A stretch of DNA of 64,000 nucleotides from Siphonodentalium dalli. Taxonomy: Eukaryota > Mollusca > Scaphopoda > Gadilida > Siphonodentaliidae. Positions within the stretch are counted from its first letter, which is position 1, and every line of letters starts with the position of its first letter. A model generated the notes under the pieces. It was not told where the DNA came from. It made no database searches and worked only from the letters and a program-made list of their open reading frames with translations. The position numbers were made by a program, and so were the translations under genes. This document shows positions 24,956 through 36,410 of the stretch, piece by piece. The DNA lies in assembly GCA_032622095.1 (NCBI GenBank), contig CP136061.1:65413127-65477126 (forward strand), in the 5' to 3' direction.

Positions 24956-25400
24956 AGAAAACCTGAATTTTCTAAGTCCAAAAAGGGGCGTAACTCTGGA
25001 AAAAATGGGCGGACGAAACCGCAGTTATGGGGAAATCTTGTCCCCCCGGCTGGTCTATTAGCATACCAAAGATCAACTGAATTGAGTTTGCGAAACCAAA
25101 GTTATGAGTTGAAACGTTCGTACGGACAATTTTCTAAGTCCAAAAAGGGGCGTAACTCTGGAAAAAATGGGCGGATGAAACCGCAGTTATGGGGAAATCT
25201 TGTCCCCCTGGCTGGTCTATTAGCATACCATAGATCAACTGAATTGAGTTAGCGAAACCAAAGTTATGAGTTGAAACGTTCGTACAGACGGAAGGACGGA
25301 CGGACGGAAGGACGGACGGACGGACGGAAGGACGGACGGACGGACGGACGGAGGGCTCCACTATATACCCCCAAATCTCCATCGGAGATCGGGGGCATAA
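24956..25400. repeat. 162-bp tandem repeat ending in (GACG)n and GGGGGCATAATAA
   Basis: Two near-identical units, starting at TTTTCTAAGTCCAAAAAGGG near 24967 and 25129, lie 162 bp apart. They are followed by a (GGACGGAC)n tract at 25284-25353 and then CCCCCAAATCTCCATCGGAG and GGGGGCATAATAA. The minus-strand frame with repeated Pro-Ser-Val-Arg is only the translation of the tract. The same tail (GGGGGCATAATAA) ends the repeat at 39700-39785. Confidence 0.85.
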
Positions 25401-25525
25401 TAAATAACAGATAACAACGCTGAATAAATCTATATACATATGTACATATAGCATATGTTAGATCTGATTTTAACACATACACATAGTATGAGTCAATAAA
25501 CCACACGCACATAGTACAGTCAAAG

Positions 25526-25655
25526 GTGGGTAAATGTCCGGTGGGGAAATGTCCGCTTTGATATTGAGTAAGTGGGGAAATGTCCGGTGGGGAAATGTCC
25601 GCTTTGCCATTTCAATGGCGGGTGGGGAAATGTCCGGTAGGGAAATGTCCGGGAT
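25526..25655. repeat. 16-bp minisatellite (GGTGGGGAAATGTCCG)
   Basis: Seven or so copies of GTGGGGAAATGTCCG with short spacers are seen. It directly precedes the LINE-like fragment. Confidence 0.9.
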
Positions 25656-25689
25656 TCGTTTCTACCAAAACTGTTTCAATTTTAATTTT

Positions 25690-26816
25690 GCCTGGGTACC
25701 TGTGCTAGTAATATATAATTGGAATATATTACCGGACGTCAGTGCTGAATCTAGTTATGCATCTGTATTTAAAAAAATATTCTGTCTGAGAGTCATTATA
25801 TCATCGATGGTATGTTTGTACATGTATATACTACTTTACTTACATGTGGTTGGTTGGTTGATCGAAAACCATGATATATCACAAAACATCTGTATAGATG
25901 TATTCATTATAGGAATTTGATCTCATTCCTTTTATCACCCACAAACGTAATTTGGTCTGAGGTATAAGCGGTTTACAAATACTTGCTTTAAATTTTGTGC
26001 CTAATACGTGAAATAAACGCTCTTTAAGTTTACCATATTAATTATATTACACTACAACGCGCGGAACGCTCTTTATTGTTTTAAACATCGCGTTATTAGT
26101 TGTATTTTGTACGACTTCAATTCGTATTTCTGGGACATATAATGCTCTAATCGTTAGCCATCCGTGATGTTTTATCCATGCACATGTATATGATGGGTTG
26201 CATTTTTTTGGCATTATATTCTCACATGTGGGCCTGTATGTATATATATTAGGCCTGGGTACCTGTGCTAGTAATATATAACTGGAATATATTACCGGAC
26301 GTCAGTGCTGAATCTAGTTATGCATCTGTATTTAAAAAAATATTCTGTCTGAGAGTCATTATATCCTCGATGGTATGTTTGTACATGTATATACTACTTT
26401 ACTTACATGTGGTTGGTTGGTTGATCGAAAACCATGATATATCACAAAACATCTGTATAGATGTATTCATTATAGGAATTTGATCTCATTCCTTTTATCA
26501 CCCACAAACGTAATTTGGTCTGAGGTATAAGCGGTTTACAAATACTTGCTTTAAATTTTGTGCCTAATACGTGAAATAAACGCTCTTTAAGTTTACCATA
26601 TTAATTATATTACACTACAACGCGCGGAACGCTCTTTATTGTTTTAAACATCGCGTTATTAGTTGTATTTTGTACGACTTCAATTCGTATTTCTGGGACA
26701 TATAATGCTCTAATCGTTAGCCATCCGTGATGTTTTATCCATGCACATGTATATGATGGGTTGCATTTTTTTGGCATTATATTCTCACATGTGGGCCTGT
26801 ATGTATATATATTAGT
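25690..26816 (+). repeat. 563-bp tandem duplication containing a LINE 3'-end fragment
   Basis: 25691-26253 and 26254-26816 are direct copies of 563 bp with only a few substitutions (for example AATT/AACT and ATCATCG/ATCCTCG), so the duplication is young. Near the start of each copy a frame reads YNWNILPDVSAESSYASVFK. This resembles the WN-LP...S...FK signature at the C-terminus of CR1/Jockey-type LINE reverse transcriptases. No reverse transcriptase core remains. Each copy also holds ACGCTCTTTATT (26066, 26629). Confidence 0.8.
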
Positions 26817-27471
26817 CCCGTGTGTGTGTTTCACCCACTATTATAGGGCGTGTTTGGGGGGGGGCTAACCCCGGGATTTTTGAATGGTCCGAGAGGCCCA
26901 TTCCTTAACCCACTAGAAGTAAATAAAGTTTTTATGTAATCGCGTATATGTGGTTTTATCGTTGTGATATTTTGAAGTGATTAATGAAACCTTGAGTGTT
27001 GTCACAAATTATTACAATACAATTGAAAAGTGTTTTCGTTAAATCGTCAAAGGCCACTCATCTAATCCACGAAGCCGTTGACCATCGGCATCGCAAATCT
27101 CAAGGTTACTAATTGGTCTATTGTGTCAAGCCCAGGCAGGCGGATCTTTACAGGATCATAAAACAATTACGGAATACAGCCATTGTCTGCTGCTGACAGA
27201 AGAGTCTGGTGTATTGGAATCATAAAACGAATTCGTCTATCACACCTAGTCTTTTAGGGTTTCCTCTGAATCACTTAACAAGTATGCGCTCTGAATTCCA
27301 TTGGTCTCCCACATGTCACGTGCAATACCATCCGGAAACCATTGGATTATCTTTGATATACTATTTGATATATATATAGTGATGTTTTTGTGTTAAGTCC
27401 CATACCCAATTATTTTACTTTCACTATATGCGTCTGATTCCGTTATTAATTGTTACAAGTTTGTGTTCACC
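26817..27471. other. No recognisable feature
   Basis: A G-run (near 26857) and AT-rich non-coding sequence. I see no gene or repeat that I can name. Confidence 0.45.
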
Positions 27472-27472
27472 T

Positions 27473-27680
27473 TAAAGACCTACTGACTAGTTTCATACTA
27501 TGGCTGGTGGTGTTCGCGTCCTTCTCTCCATTCGTCACAAGATCGTCATTTTAAAGCAGCGTGGTCTTCAGACAATAGCAGTTAAATGCCAGCTTTCTGA
27601 TGACGGGCAAGTTTTAATATGACAAAAAATTATTACTGTTGAATATATGAATAAAATATATTACATGTAGTAGGTCTTTA
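27473..27680 (+). mobile_element. Short Tc1-like deletion derivative (about 204 bp)
   Basis: TAAAGACCTACT at 27473-27484 is inverted at 27669-27680, giving TA plus 10-bp ends. Between them an ATG at 27500 opens 40 codons that begin MAGGVRVLLSIRHKIVILKQ. The helix-turn-helix pattern (I..L...G.....IA) is like the start of a Tc1 transposase, and the frame is followed by AATAAA. The reading frame stops at 27620-27622. This is likely a remnant from which the rest of the gene was deleted. Confidence 0.5.
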
Positions 27681-27789
27681 GTCGCGATTTTGTAAGATTT
27701 TTATTGTTTTATTCGCATGCACGGTAGTATCTTCCTAGCTTTGTTTCGATTACAATATAGGTAATAATTTATTTTCAAAATCATATATG

Positions 27790-28530
27790 GCACTGTGCGT
27801 TCCAGGAAAACCATCCCCTCTATACAAAAAAAGCTGACTGCGAACTACCCATTTAGGTTCGTACATTCCAAGATGGTGGCACCAGGTTCGTATATTCCAA
27901 GATGGCGGCGCCAAGTAAACAAGATAAACGGTAATTGTATATATTGTCTCCAAGCATCAATTAACAACATCTTTCGGTGATACACCTTCAAACACTTATG
28001 TAGGAATGTGTATGCCCAACACATACGTAGCATGCATTTCGCACGACAGGCATGTGAATTGTTGTATTTGGCGTGTAAAGTAGTCATAAGTTTTAGAAAT
28101 TTTATCGGGAATATTGCGAATCTGAACCTGTAAATTTTGAAATTTTCAAAGGTTGTTTTTCGGAGTCAGACAATAAAAATATCGCCGGTTTTGAATTCCG
28201 AAGATGTGTGGTAACCTAATCTACCCACAACAATACATAAATTTGCGGATCCATGAGCCCATGGCAAAAAAAATAAGAAAAAGCAAACATTTCGCAACCT
28301 CGATAAAATTTCGAAAACTTATGAAGACTTGACACGCCAAATACAACAATTCACATGCATGTCGTGCGAAGAAATGCATGCTACATAAGTGTTGGGCATA
28401 CACATTCCGTTTATCTAGTTTACTTGGGGCCGCCATCTTAGAATGTACGAACCTAAACGGGTATCCGACAATGATATAGAGTGAACGGTTTCCGTGTAAT
28501 TCAAGAAAGACTATAAGCCGCGCAGTGACA
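27790..28530. repeat. Large imperfect inverted repeat (arms about 230-320 bp, spacer about 190 bp)
   Basis: The left arm (about 27790-28110) and right arm (about 28299-28530) are reverse complements over phrases such as TTTAGGTTCGTACATTC, AAGTAAAC.AGATAAACGG, TGTGTATGCCCAACAC and GTGAATTGTTGTATTTGGCG. The left arm carries about 90 extra bases, including a second AGGTTCGTA.ATTCCAAGATGG. This may be two copies of one MITE head to head, or a foldback element. Confidence 0.85.
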
Positions 28531-29291
28531 TGTATACGCTTAATGAAGCTCAGATAAATGTGCCACGCATATACATGGCATATTATATAGTTTCGAATAA
28601 TCGAATACTTTTTCAAATAAGATAACGATTTGTTTGGTTGATCTTTTTAGTATTTTGTTTTTACATGCTGCCCGACTATGTAATAATTAAAGACATATTA
28701 TGTACTTGTTCGGGTGCATGACACCGATAAGTTATTATTCGGGCGCTATGCCAACTGGAGAAATTAACGTTCTACTAACATCGCCGAAATTTGAAGCAAA
28801 TCGACCGTACCACTCCATAGCAAACATTGTCAGAACTACGCTCAATTGTAAATATTTACCACTCTGTTCGGGACGCATCTTTCGGCGATAAACTAACGAA
28901 AACGTTTCCGGCATCGAGAGTCACTGCATTTAATTCAGATTTAAGAATGGTGGTGTGTGTTGCCAATTTATATACTCTATTTGTTAAAAATACTACTTGG
29001 AACAAGTTTATTCTCCATTTCTATTTGATCACCATACCGGAATGTTTCACATCAAATTTCATTGGAACGTCAATTGTTTATGTATTTTCCGTGGTTGAAT
29101 AAATTCTGAATTTCTGATGTGATTCGTTTGAGGAGTTTGACAAGATTATACATTTTTGGGACATTTATCTATAAGCTTCATAGAACATATTTAATGCATG
29201 CACATGTTGCCACTTAAGGGGCTAAATCAATAAACAGGATGTGAGTGTCTCCTCCACTTTTGTCACAATTTTCAACCGTTGGAAATTTCAT
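28531..29291. other. Non-coding stretch; small frames only
   Basis: Frames at 28700-28891 and 28827-29102 have no match that I recognise and no splice context worth calling. I see no repeat that I can place. Confidence 0.4.
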
Positions 29292-29516
29292 ACCTGACAC
29301 TAGATCATGCCATGAATATCTGCTCTTGCTAACACCCGTATAGAGATCATATTCCACCTGTACAAAACCTGGGAACTTTATGAAGTTTTGACAGGGAACC
29401 TTATAAAGTCGAAAAAATAGGACGGGGCATATATTTATTAATGATTATCTGTTCCTAATATGATCTCTACGGGTGTTAGTAAGAGCAGAGATTCATGGCA
29501 TGATCTAACCTGACAC
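29292..29516. mobile_element. Foldback element (207 bp) with a 9-bp duplication
   Basis: The element spans 29301-29507. TAGATCATGCCATGAAT at the left is inverted at the right, and the pairing continues for about 50 bp through 'ctgctcttgctaacacccgta' with few mismatches. The 9-bp repeat ACCTGACAC flanks it exactly (29292-29300, 29508-29516). A nine-base duplication and long ends suggest a Mutator-type MITE. The hairpin at 54011-54082 has the same ends. Confidence 0.82.
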
Positions 29517-30249
29517 TATAGTAGTTGAAAATTTCACAAATGTTTTGATTACGAAACAATAATATATTTTCCTGCTTTTGGTCCAAATCTTGGACTGAAA
29601 TGACCATCAGTTAGAAATTTTCCAACCTTAACCGTATAGTGAATAAATAGTGGGTTTAATAAGTTTATCATACAGTTTTATCCACAAATTATTTATTGTG
29701 TTTTTTTTATATAACAAGCGAATATATTGCCTTCATGCCCTTGCTGCTTACTTCATTTTGCGCTTTTCTCAATGAAGCATTATCACTGAAATTATCACGC
29801 ATTTACTTTTGTCAGTATTAATTGCAAGGATGTTGTTTATATATATTTGTAACTTATTCAGACAAATAGTAAGCCGTCCTGTGAGGCCAATATAAATAAA
29901 TTTCTAGATTTACATCAAACATTTTCAGAAAAATGGGGCGGAAGGGTTAATTTTAATTGCTATATTTTATTCTTCATAACATATACATGTATATGTATAT
30001 ATGTGGACATGGACAGTTCTAGATATTCTGATATTGATTTTCATAGCATGTCTAATCGCTTTCTTATAAGTTTTGAGGGTTTTACATTCGTTGAAGAACC
30101 ATCTATTTTTTCTTTTTTGAAAACATTGGATCCGTTGCGATGCTGCCCCTGTTAACATTGGATCCATTTCGATGCTGCCCAGTTTATATCAGCTAAAATT
30201 TATTATTTGTTTTTTTCAATCGCGTTCTCATTTTCATTTGTTTTTGTAG
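29517..30249. other. Non-coding; a 2x direct repeat near 30122-30181
   Basis: ACATTGGATCC..TTTCGATGCTGCCC is present twice in tandem (about 30123-30151 and 30153-30181). Nothing else is recognised before the transposase fragment. A pyrimidine-rich tract ending TTTTTGTAG at 30249 resembles a splice acceptor. Confidence 0.45.
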
Positions 30250-30250
30250 G

Positions 30251-31135
30251 TATGACACGACGGCGAAGACGATACGATTGACTTGGAAGAGATTCCTTCA
30301 ATCCAACAAACTGTACGATACTCATCGACCAGGGCGGACAAGCAAGTTGGGAACGCTCGGTCGTCGAATCATACAGGCGCAGATGAGGAGAAAACCCAAA
30401 TCGTCTGCCGCACGTCTATCTCAACTCCTCCTTGAACATGGTATAGCGGCATCGAGGCAGACCATTTGTCGTGAGCGGGTGTTTATGAAATTATGAAAAG
30501 TATTGTCAAGTGGTGCGATTCGTCAACCGGACGAAGAGGTACCATTTTACCAGAGAGTGTACCATGACTGGCGAGACATTTGACGACGTGATATTCACAG
30601 ACAAGTGCACCGTGCAGCTGGATGTATCTACGCCGAAAATGTATAGAGAGAAAGGGCAGCCTATTCCGCTGGTTGGAAAGCCGAAGCATCCCTATTCTGT
30701 GCATGTGTGGGCAGGGATCTCTCGACGGGGTGCAACAAACATGGCTCTATTCTCAGGACGCCTGAACAGTGCCTTCTTCCAACTTGTTTTACAGAGACAA
30801 CTTCTGCCATTCGTGCGCCGTCATTATCCTGACTCGCACAGACTGTACCAGGACAACGACCCGAAGCACGTGTCGATATCGACAAAGTTGTATATGAGAT
30901 CGGCCGGAATCAACCACTGGGTATCGCCGCCAGAATCGCCCGATCTCAACCCAGTGGAGATGATTTGGGCCAGGATGAAAGATCATTTAAGGAAGAAGTC
31001 ACAGCCGAAGAACAAAAAAGAACTTCACCGTTCTGGAGAACATTGACACCAGACACTTGTTCGAAATATATCGACCACCTGTATAAAGTTGTTCCTGAGG
31101 TAATTAGCAGAAACGGTGAGGCGAGTGGTTATTAA
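30251..31135 (+). pseudogene. Tc1/mariner (Tc1-type, DD34E) transposase, broken
   Basis: Cut-and-paste transposase fragment of the Tc1 group. Three frames are needed. 30251-30496 gives the DNA-binding part (GRTSKLGTLGRRI, then a second helix-turn-helix). 30498-31030 gives the catalytic domain, with DDVIFTDKCTVQLD (first Asp), YQDNDPKH (second Asp) and SPDLNPVEMIW (Glu). There are 34 residues between the second Asp and the Glu, hence DD34E. The C-terminus YIDHLYKVVPEVI...SGY and the stop (31133-31135) lie in another frame. The usual Glu after the first Asp is Lys here. Two frameshifts, no terminal repeats that I can find, and a missing N-terminus make this a dead copy. It is nested in the 16.5-kb element. 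Confidence 0.85.
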
Positions 31136-31280
31136 TATTCGACAAATTACTCCTGGAACCACTTAATATATACAGGTGGTGCGAGTGTTATTACTACTTG
31201 TCAAGTATGAATATCAAATGCATAAAAGTTATTATATACATGTACTACCGTATAATACGAGACTTAACATGGAGACCCGG

Positions 31281-32207
31281 TTAAAGGTACTCAATCAGAT
31301 CAGAGGGTCCCCATCTCAACAGATTCCAACAACAATATTTTATCAAACGTCACTTTAGTTATCAGAATCGATTAATTATCCAAAAATAATGCTAACGACT
31401 GTGAACTATCTCATATATATTTTGAAGACCTCTGTATGTCTGTCTGTATGTCTGTCATTTATACAAATCTACGATTCTGGACCGATTGGGACGAAACTTG
31501 GTACGTGTGTGTAGTTTGACCAGGCGGTCGACGTTGTCGTATAGGCGAGCCCGTGCGGCGCCCGCTTCGCGCATGCGCAGACGAGATCTCGGAAACAGGT
31601 GCAGCTGTCGACTTGAAATTTGCTATGTGAATGTATCTTGCCCCGGATACGAATTTTATCGGGTCGCCGAGCCCGTGCGACGCCAGCTTCGCGCATGCGC
31701 AGACGCGATCTTGGAAACGGGTGGAGCTATCGACTTGAAATTTGCTATGTGAATGCATCTTGCCCCGGATACGAATTTTATCGGGTCGCCGAGCCCGTGC
31801 GACGCCAGCTTCGTGCATGCGCAGACGAGATCTTGAAAACGGGTGGAGCTATCGACTGGAAATTTGGTTTTTGAATAGCCCGGACAACGTCGGGCTGGGT
31901 AGAGCTATCGACTTGAAATTTGGTTTTTGAATAGCCCGGACAACGTCGGGCTCATCGGCTAGTAGTATATAATTGCCCAAAGTGTGTTGTATAGCAACAT
32001 TTTGTTCAATGGAATTTAGTATCGAGAGTATGTCGGTCGGCTTTTTCGGCAAACTTCTGGGACAGAAAGTATTCCCGATAACGAAAAATAATTGATATCT
32101 AATAAATCTGAGCTTTGATGGGTGGCTTCCTCGAATCAAATATTTTTGACACCCGAAGCCATTGAAATAGTAATTGAGACGAGTTTTATCGGATTGAGTA
32201 CCTTTAA
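31281..32207. mobile_element. TTAA-flanked element (919 bp) with internal 122-bp repeats
   Basis: TTAA at 31281-31284 and 32204-32207 flanks inverted ends AGGTACTCAATC / GATTGAGTACCT (31285 and 32203). The interior starts with (TGTCTGTATG)n near 31433. It then holds a 122-bp unit in three direct copies (CGAGCCCGTGCG at 31546, 31668 and 31790; each has GCGCATGCGCAGACG or a close variant) and two copies of a 57-bp unit ending CCCGGACAACGTCGGGCT. Overlapping frames on both strands are products of these GC-rich repeats. The class is uncertain; the AG ends with TTAA match the outer element at 21453. Confidence 0.75.
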
Positions 32208-33640
32208 CTAAGTCAGCATTGGTGCATACACATGCCTCTCAGATATCGTGTGTGTGTCACTTTAACACATTACATTAATTCCTTTTGTGCATTGTCATAG
32301 TAATTAATCTGTAAGTGTTAAAAATAGATCTAAAGCCCAACAGCTTCAATTCTGGGGAACTGGGGAGATTGGTGAACTGACTGGTCCTCTTATGAAAATT
32401 GGTAATTTATGAAATAATCTATTCTAAGTGGCTACTCGATGTGTCATAAACTGAAAAAATAAATAAATAAAATGAATTTTAATTTAATACAAGCAAATCG
32501 AATGAATTGTCCATTTCTAATTATTATTATATGATTGTAATTACTATCTTAGAAAACATGAACAATTTCAACTTATATCCAATGGTCATGGATAATGCCA
32601 ATTTGCCAGATCCTTTAAAGAGAACTCATCTGAGGTGCAGTCAACCAACCAATCCCAAATTTAAATCTAAATGAAAATTGAACTCAGATAACTAAATTAA
32701 ACTAACGAAATTTTGTCTTTGATATATTATTATAAAAAATATGTAATTATAATCAGTGATATCTCTGATAAATATTCTGGTATGAGATTAATAAATTATG
32801 AGAGTTTATTCATCTAATGTCACTCTCAGATATGAATGTATTTAATATTATTGTAGGTATTTGGGGAAGCGGTTGGGTGGCCATTGTGGGGTGGGCACCT
32901 CTATGCGAGCATCTGCAGCAAGATTTAAAATATTTCTGAATGTGATGTTGTGTGGTATTGTACATAATACATAATTTACCAGGAAGTCGGGTCGGTGTTC
33001 CTTTATAGCATTAGAAAGCTGATGTAATAATTTTTGTCAAATGTTGCAAATCCAGGGAAAAATCGCCATAAATTTATTGCAAAAAAGGTATTTTACCACA
33101 CCTAATCCGCCAGTTAAATATAAAGGATGTTAAATTAAAGATACTCTTTATAGTTACTTTTAATAGAAGTGTATTTGACTCAAATGGTAAATGACAGAAT
33201 AAAGTATGTCATGGTCTCCAGTAATCTCAGACTAAGAACTACGCGTAAAGACTCCATATAAATTCACAGTTCACTCCTTTAAATCCTACAGAATCAAACC
33301 AAAAATAAATAAATAACAAATTGACGCACACGCCAGTTGGTCACTGCCTTCTGGCTGTGTCATCGTATTACCCGCTCAGCAAGATCTGCACGTGCGCTTA
33401 TGTGGTCCCTGATCTAATTTGACAACATGCTAAAATAGCAAAATTTAAAACAGGGGCATGCATATGTAACTTAAATGCGTGTAGTTCTGTGCCGATACAT
33501 TATACATATCGTGAGCTATTGAAATCAATGTCAGCAGCAACAATTATAGAGATATGATAACTAAAGTTACTGTCATGTTTTATATTATCAATGATCTATT
33601 TAGGCTCATCTAAAGTTTATTTTAATTATAATCTGAATAT
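32208..33640. other. Non-coding AT-rich stretch
   Basis: I see no gene, inverted ends or tandem repeat here. Confidence 0.45.
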
Positions 33641-33935
33641 TTCGCCAGATATTGAAAATAAGAGATGGTCAGAAAAAGCGCATCAGCTCTGCGGTGCCGC
33701 GGAGGGATGCCTGGGACGATCGGGCCCCGCTCCACATGCACGGTGCATTATCTTGTGGAGAGGGGTGTGCTCCGCCAGAGCGCCTGATGATGTGGTACGA
33801 CAGGGATGGTGGGAACGAGGGTGTCACCACAGTGGTTGGTAGTCGTGGGTAGATTCGAGCTGCATGCATTGCTTGGATTTCCAAGAAATGTGTGCAGCTT
33901 TAGTTTGCTCGAGACTGCCTGCTGCTGTGGGTGAA
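33641..33935 (+). other. GC-rich island with an open frame, function unknown
   Basis: A stretch of about 220 bp (33680-33900) is much richer in GC than its surroundings and is open in several frames. The plus frame from 33652 reads KIRDGQKKRISSAVPRR and later APPERLMMWYDRDGG. It has a protein-like mix but no family that I recognise. A 'ttcgccag' before it could be a splice acceptor (33639-33647). It may be an exon, an open frame in a repeat, or chance. I do not assign a product. Confidence 0.25.
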
Positions 33936-35135
33936 ACATATTGCAATATATGTATATATGTTAATTGATGTTGTCTAAATGTCATTAATTGATTTAAATA
34001 GACAATAAACTTGATTGATTCATTGACTTGTGTGTATTGTTAAAGATTCCCCATCAGATTTGACCACATTTTATCATTTTTCTATGTCCGTAAATAAAAT
34101 GAGATTTTTAAGGCGGTCAGACAGCGGGGTCAGATAAAAAAACAAGACTGTTCTGCCACGTTTTTCATGGAATTGATTACCTCTATATAAATCAAGCGCC
34201 CATTCCCATACATACAAAGCTACCTGATAAAGAGAAAGAATGCCCTGTTGCCCCCCCCCCCCCCCCCCCCCCCAAAATAAACAATTAAATTCAAATCTAT
34301 GTGCAGACATACTTTTCAATTTGTTTTTGGCATGGGAAACGGGCCTTAGACAATGTAAAGTGGTAATAATATTCCATACATTAATAGGCCTAAACATAAG
34401 AGCTGGTTGTCAAAATATGTTATAGGCCAAGTCCGATGAAACAGCCAATTTAATACGATGAAAAATTACATATCGAATGAGAAACCAGTGTTGCGCATCA
34501 ATTTTTTTCTAAAATAGTCAATCTGTCAGAAATGCAGTTCAAAAGGTAAAACGATGGAGACAAACCTAATTTTCAAACTTGATCGAGATAGGGTTGTGGA
34601 AGATCCACGAAATATGAAAGTATCAGTTGACGTTTGTTAAAATTATCATGCTTTACCAGTTCTGCAGAGACTATATGGCGATATTTTGAGAAATAAACAG
34701 ATCGACCAACCTATTCCTTTTTTTTTAGAATATCGGTATTAAATGTTGAAGTTAGACCGACTATAGCCGCGACCCAACTCCCAATGGCAGTCAGAGGCTT
34801 TCATTCATTTCATAAGAAAAAAATATTAACTTTCAAACACCGCCACTTGAAATGTCTCTTTCGTCACATCATAAATAATTACACAACATCGAATGTCAAT
34901 TTCACGCAACCCGTGACGTCATAGAATTGTCAGCGGCTACATCAAAGATGACCCAAAGACATCGATCGGGAGAAACATATATGTTGGCTAGACAACAATC
35001 CAATTATAGATAACAAAAGAAAGTCTCCAATGGGTGAAAACTAACCATGTAAACTTTTGTGTAAGAATAATTTGGAGGTACATCCGGGTGTGATCTGTAA
35101 CACAAAGTTACAAACAAGATGGAATCACATATTAA
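33936..35135. repeat. Diverged partial copy of the 35136-36410 repeat and a 23-base C run
   Basis: Between 34320 and 34480 phrases such as 'ggcatgggaaacgggcctta' and 'aagagctggttgtcaaaata' match the tandem pair at 35136-36410. A run of 23 C spans 34251-34273. The rest is plain. Confidence 0.65.
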
Positions 35136-36410
35136 AATGCGAAAGTAGCCATTATAGTAATCCACGACCGCGTTTGATTATCTGGGGCGCTGGATACGAT
35201 CAAAGGGGATACAAAGATGATCAAATGTGATACATATATATCTGAAGTGATTGGTTGGAACGTTGTGTATAAATACTAGCTGGGGTACCCGGCGTTGCTC
35301 ACGGAAACAATTAGTAAATGAATTTTTGCATTTCAAAGAATGAGTAAATTAATTTTTGCATTTATTCAAATTTGTTTTGGCATGAGAAACGGGCCTCAGG
35401 CAATGTAAAGTGGTAATAAAATTCCACACATTAATATACCTAAACATAAGAGCTGGTTGTCAAAATACTCCTATGTTATAGGCCAAGTCCGATGAAACAG
35501 CCAATGTAATACGATGAAAATTTACATATCGAGCTGTATCGAGTCATTTAAAGTAATTATTAGTCACATTTTGCATGACACTCGCCAGATAAAGTTATAC
35601 CTCTGCCGTTTAAGCTGACAATACACGATCTGTATTGCTAATTATTAGAGTCCATTTAAATTATCTGCGGGTTTTTATAAACTAATATCACATGTCCCGT
35701 ATCAAGTTACACCTATGTATCAAGCTGAGAATAAACGCTCTTTATTGATCATAAATGCGAAAGTAGCCATTATAGTAATCCATGACCGCGTTTGATTATC
35801 TGGGGCGCTGGATACGATCAAAGGGGATACAAAGATCATCAAATGTGATACTTACGTGACGCGTATGTATATACATATATATCTGAAGTGATTGGTTGGA
35901 ACGTTGTGTATAAATACTAGCTGGGGTACCCGGCGTTGCTCACGGAAACAATTAGTAAATGAATTTTTGCATTTCAAAGAATGAGTAAATTAATTTTTGC
36001 ATTTATTCAAATTTGTCTTGGCATGAGAAACGGGCCTCAGGCAATGTAAAGTGGTAATAAAATTCCACACATTAATATACCTAAACATAAGAGCTGGTTG
36101 TCAAAATACTCCTATGTTATAGGCCAAGTCCGTTGAAACAGCCAATGTAATACGATGAAAATTTACATATCGAGCTGTATCGAGTCATTTAAAGTAATTA
36201 TTAGTCACATTTTGCATGACACTCGCCAGATAAAGTTATACCTCTGCCGTTTAAGCTGACAATACACGATCTGTATTGCTAATTATTAGAGTCCGTTTAA
36301 ATTATCTGCGGGTTTTTATAAACTAATATCACATGTCCCGTATCAAGTTACACCTACATGTATGTATCAAGCTGAGAATAAACGCTCTTTATTGATCATA
36401 TATGTTAATT
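35136..36410. repeat. Tandem duplication (about 620-640 bp units)
   Basis: ATTATAGTAATCCA recurs at 35151 and 35769, 618 bp apart; TGGGGTACCCGGCGTTGCTC recurs at 35281 and 35922, 641 bp apart. The difference comes from a 23-base insertion near 35852. The copies are nearly identical, so the duplication is recent. Each ends with ACGCTCTTTATT (35735, 36382). The CCCGGCGTTGC motif looks like the end of a mobile family, which I do not name. Confidence 0.9.

Noticed and set aside
25134-25454. Minus-strand frame rich in Pro-Ser-Val-Arg
   Set aside because: It is only the translation of the (GGACGGAC)n tract.
27500-30260. Direct splice from the Tc1 start (GGGCAA|GTTTTA) to TTTTTGTAG|GTATGAC
   Set aside because: The join is out of phase and gives a stop; the donor is weak.
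33591-33884. Overlapping open frames in the GC-rich island as a firm gene
   Set aside because: Three frames are open for reasons of base composition and none shows a motif that I recognise; kept only as a low-confidence entry.
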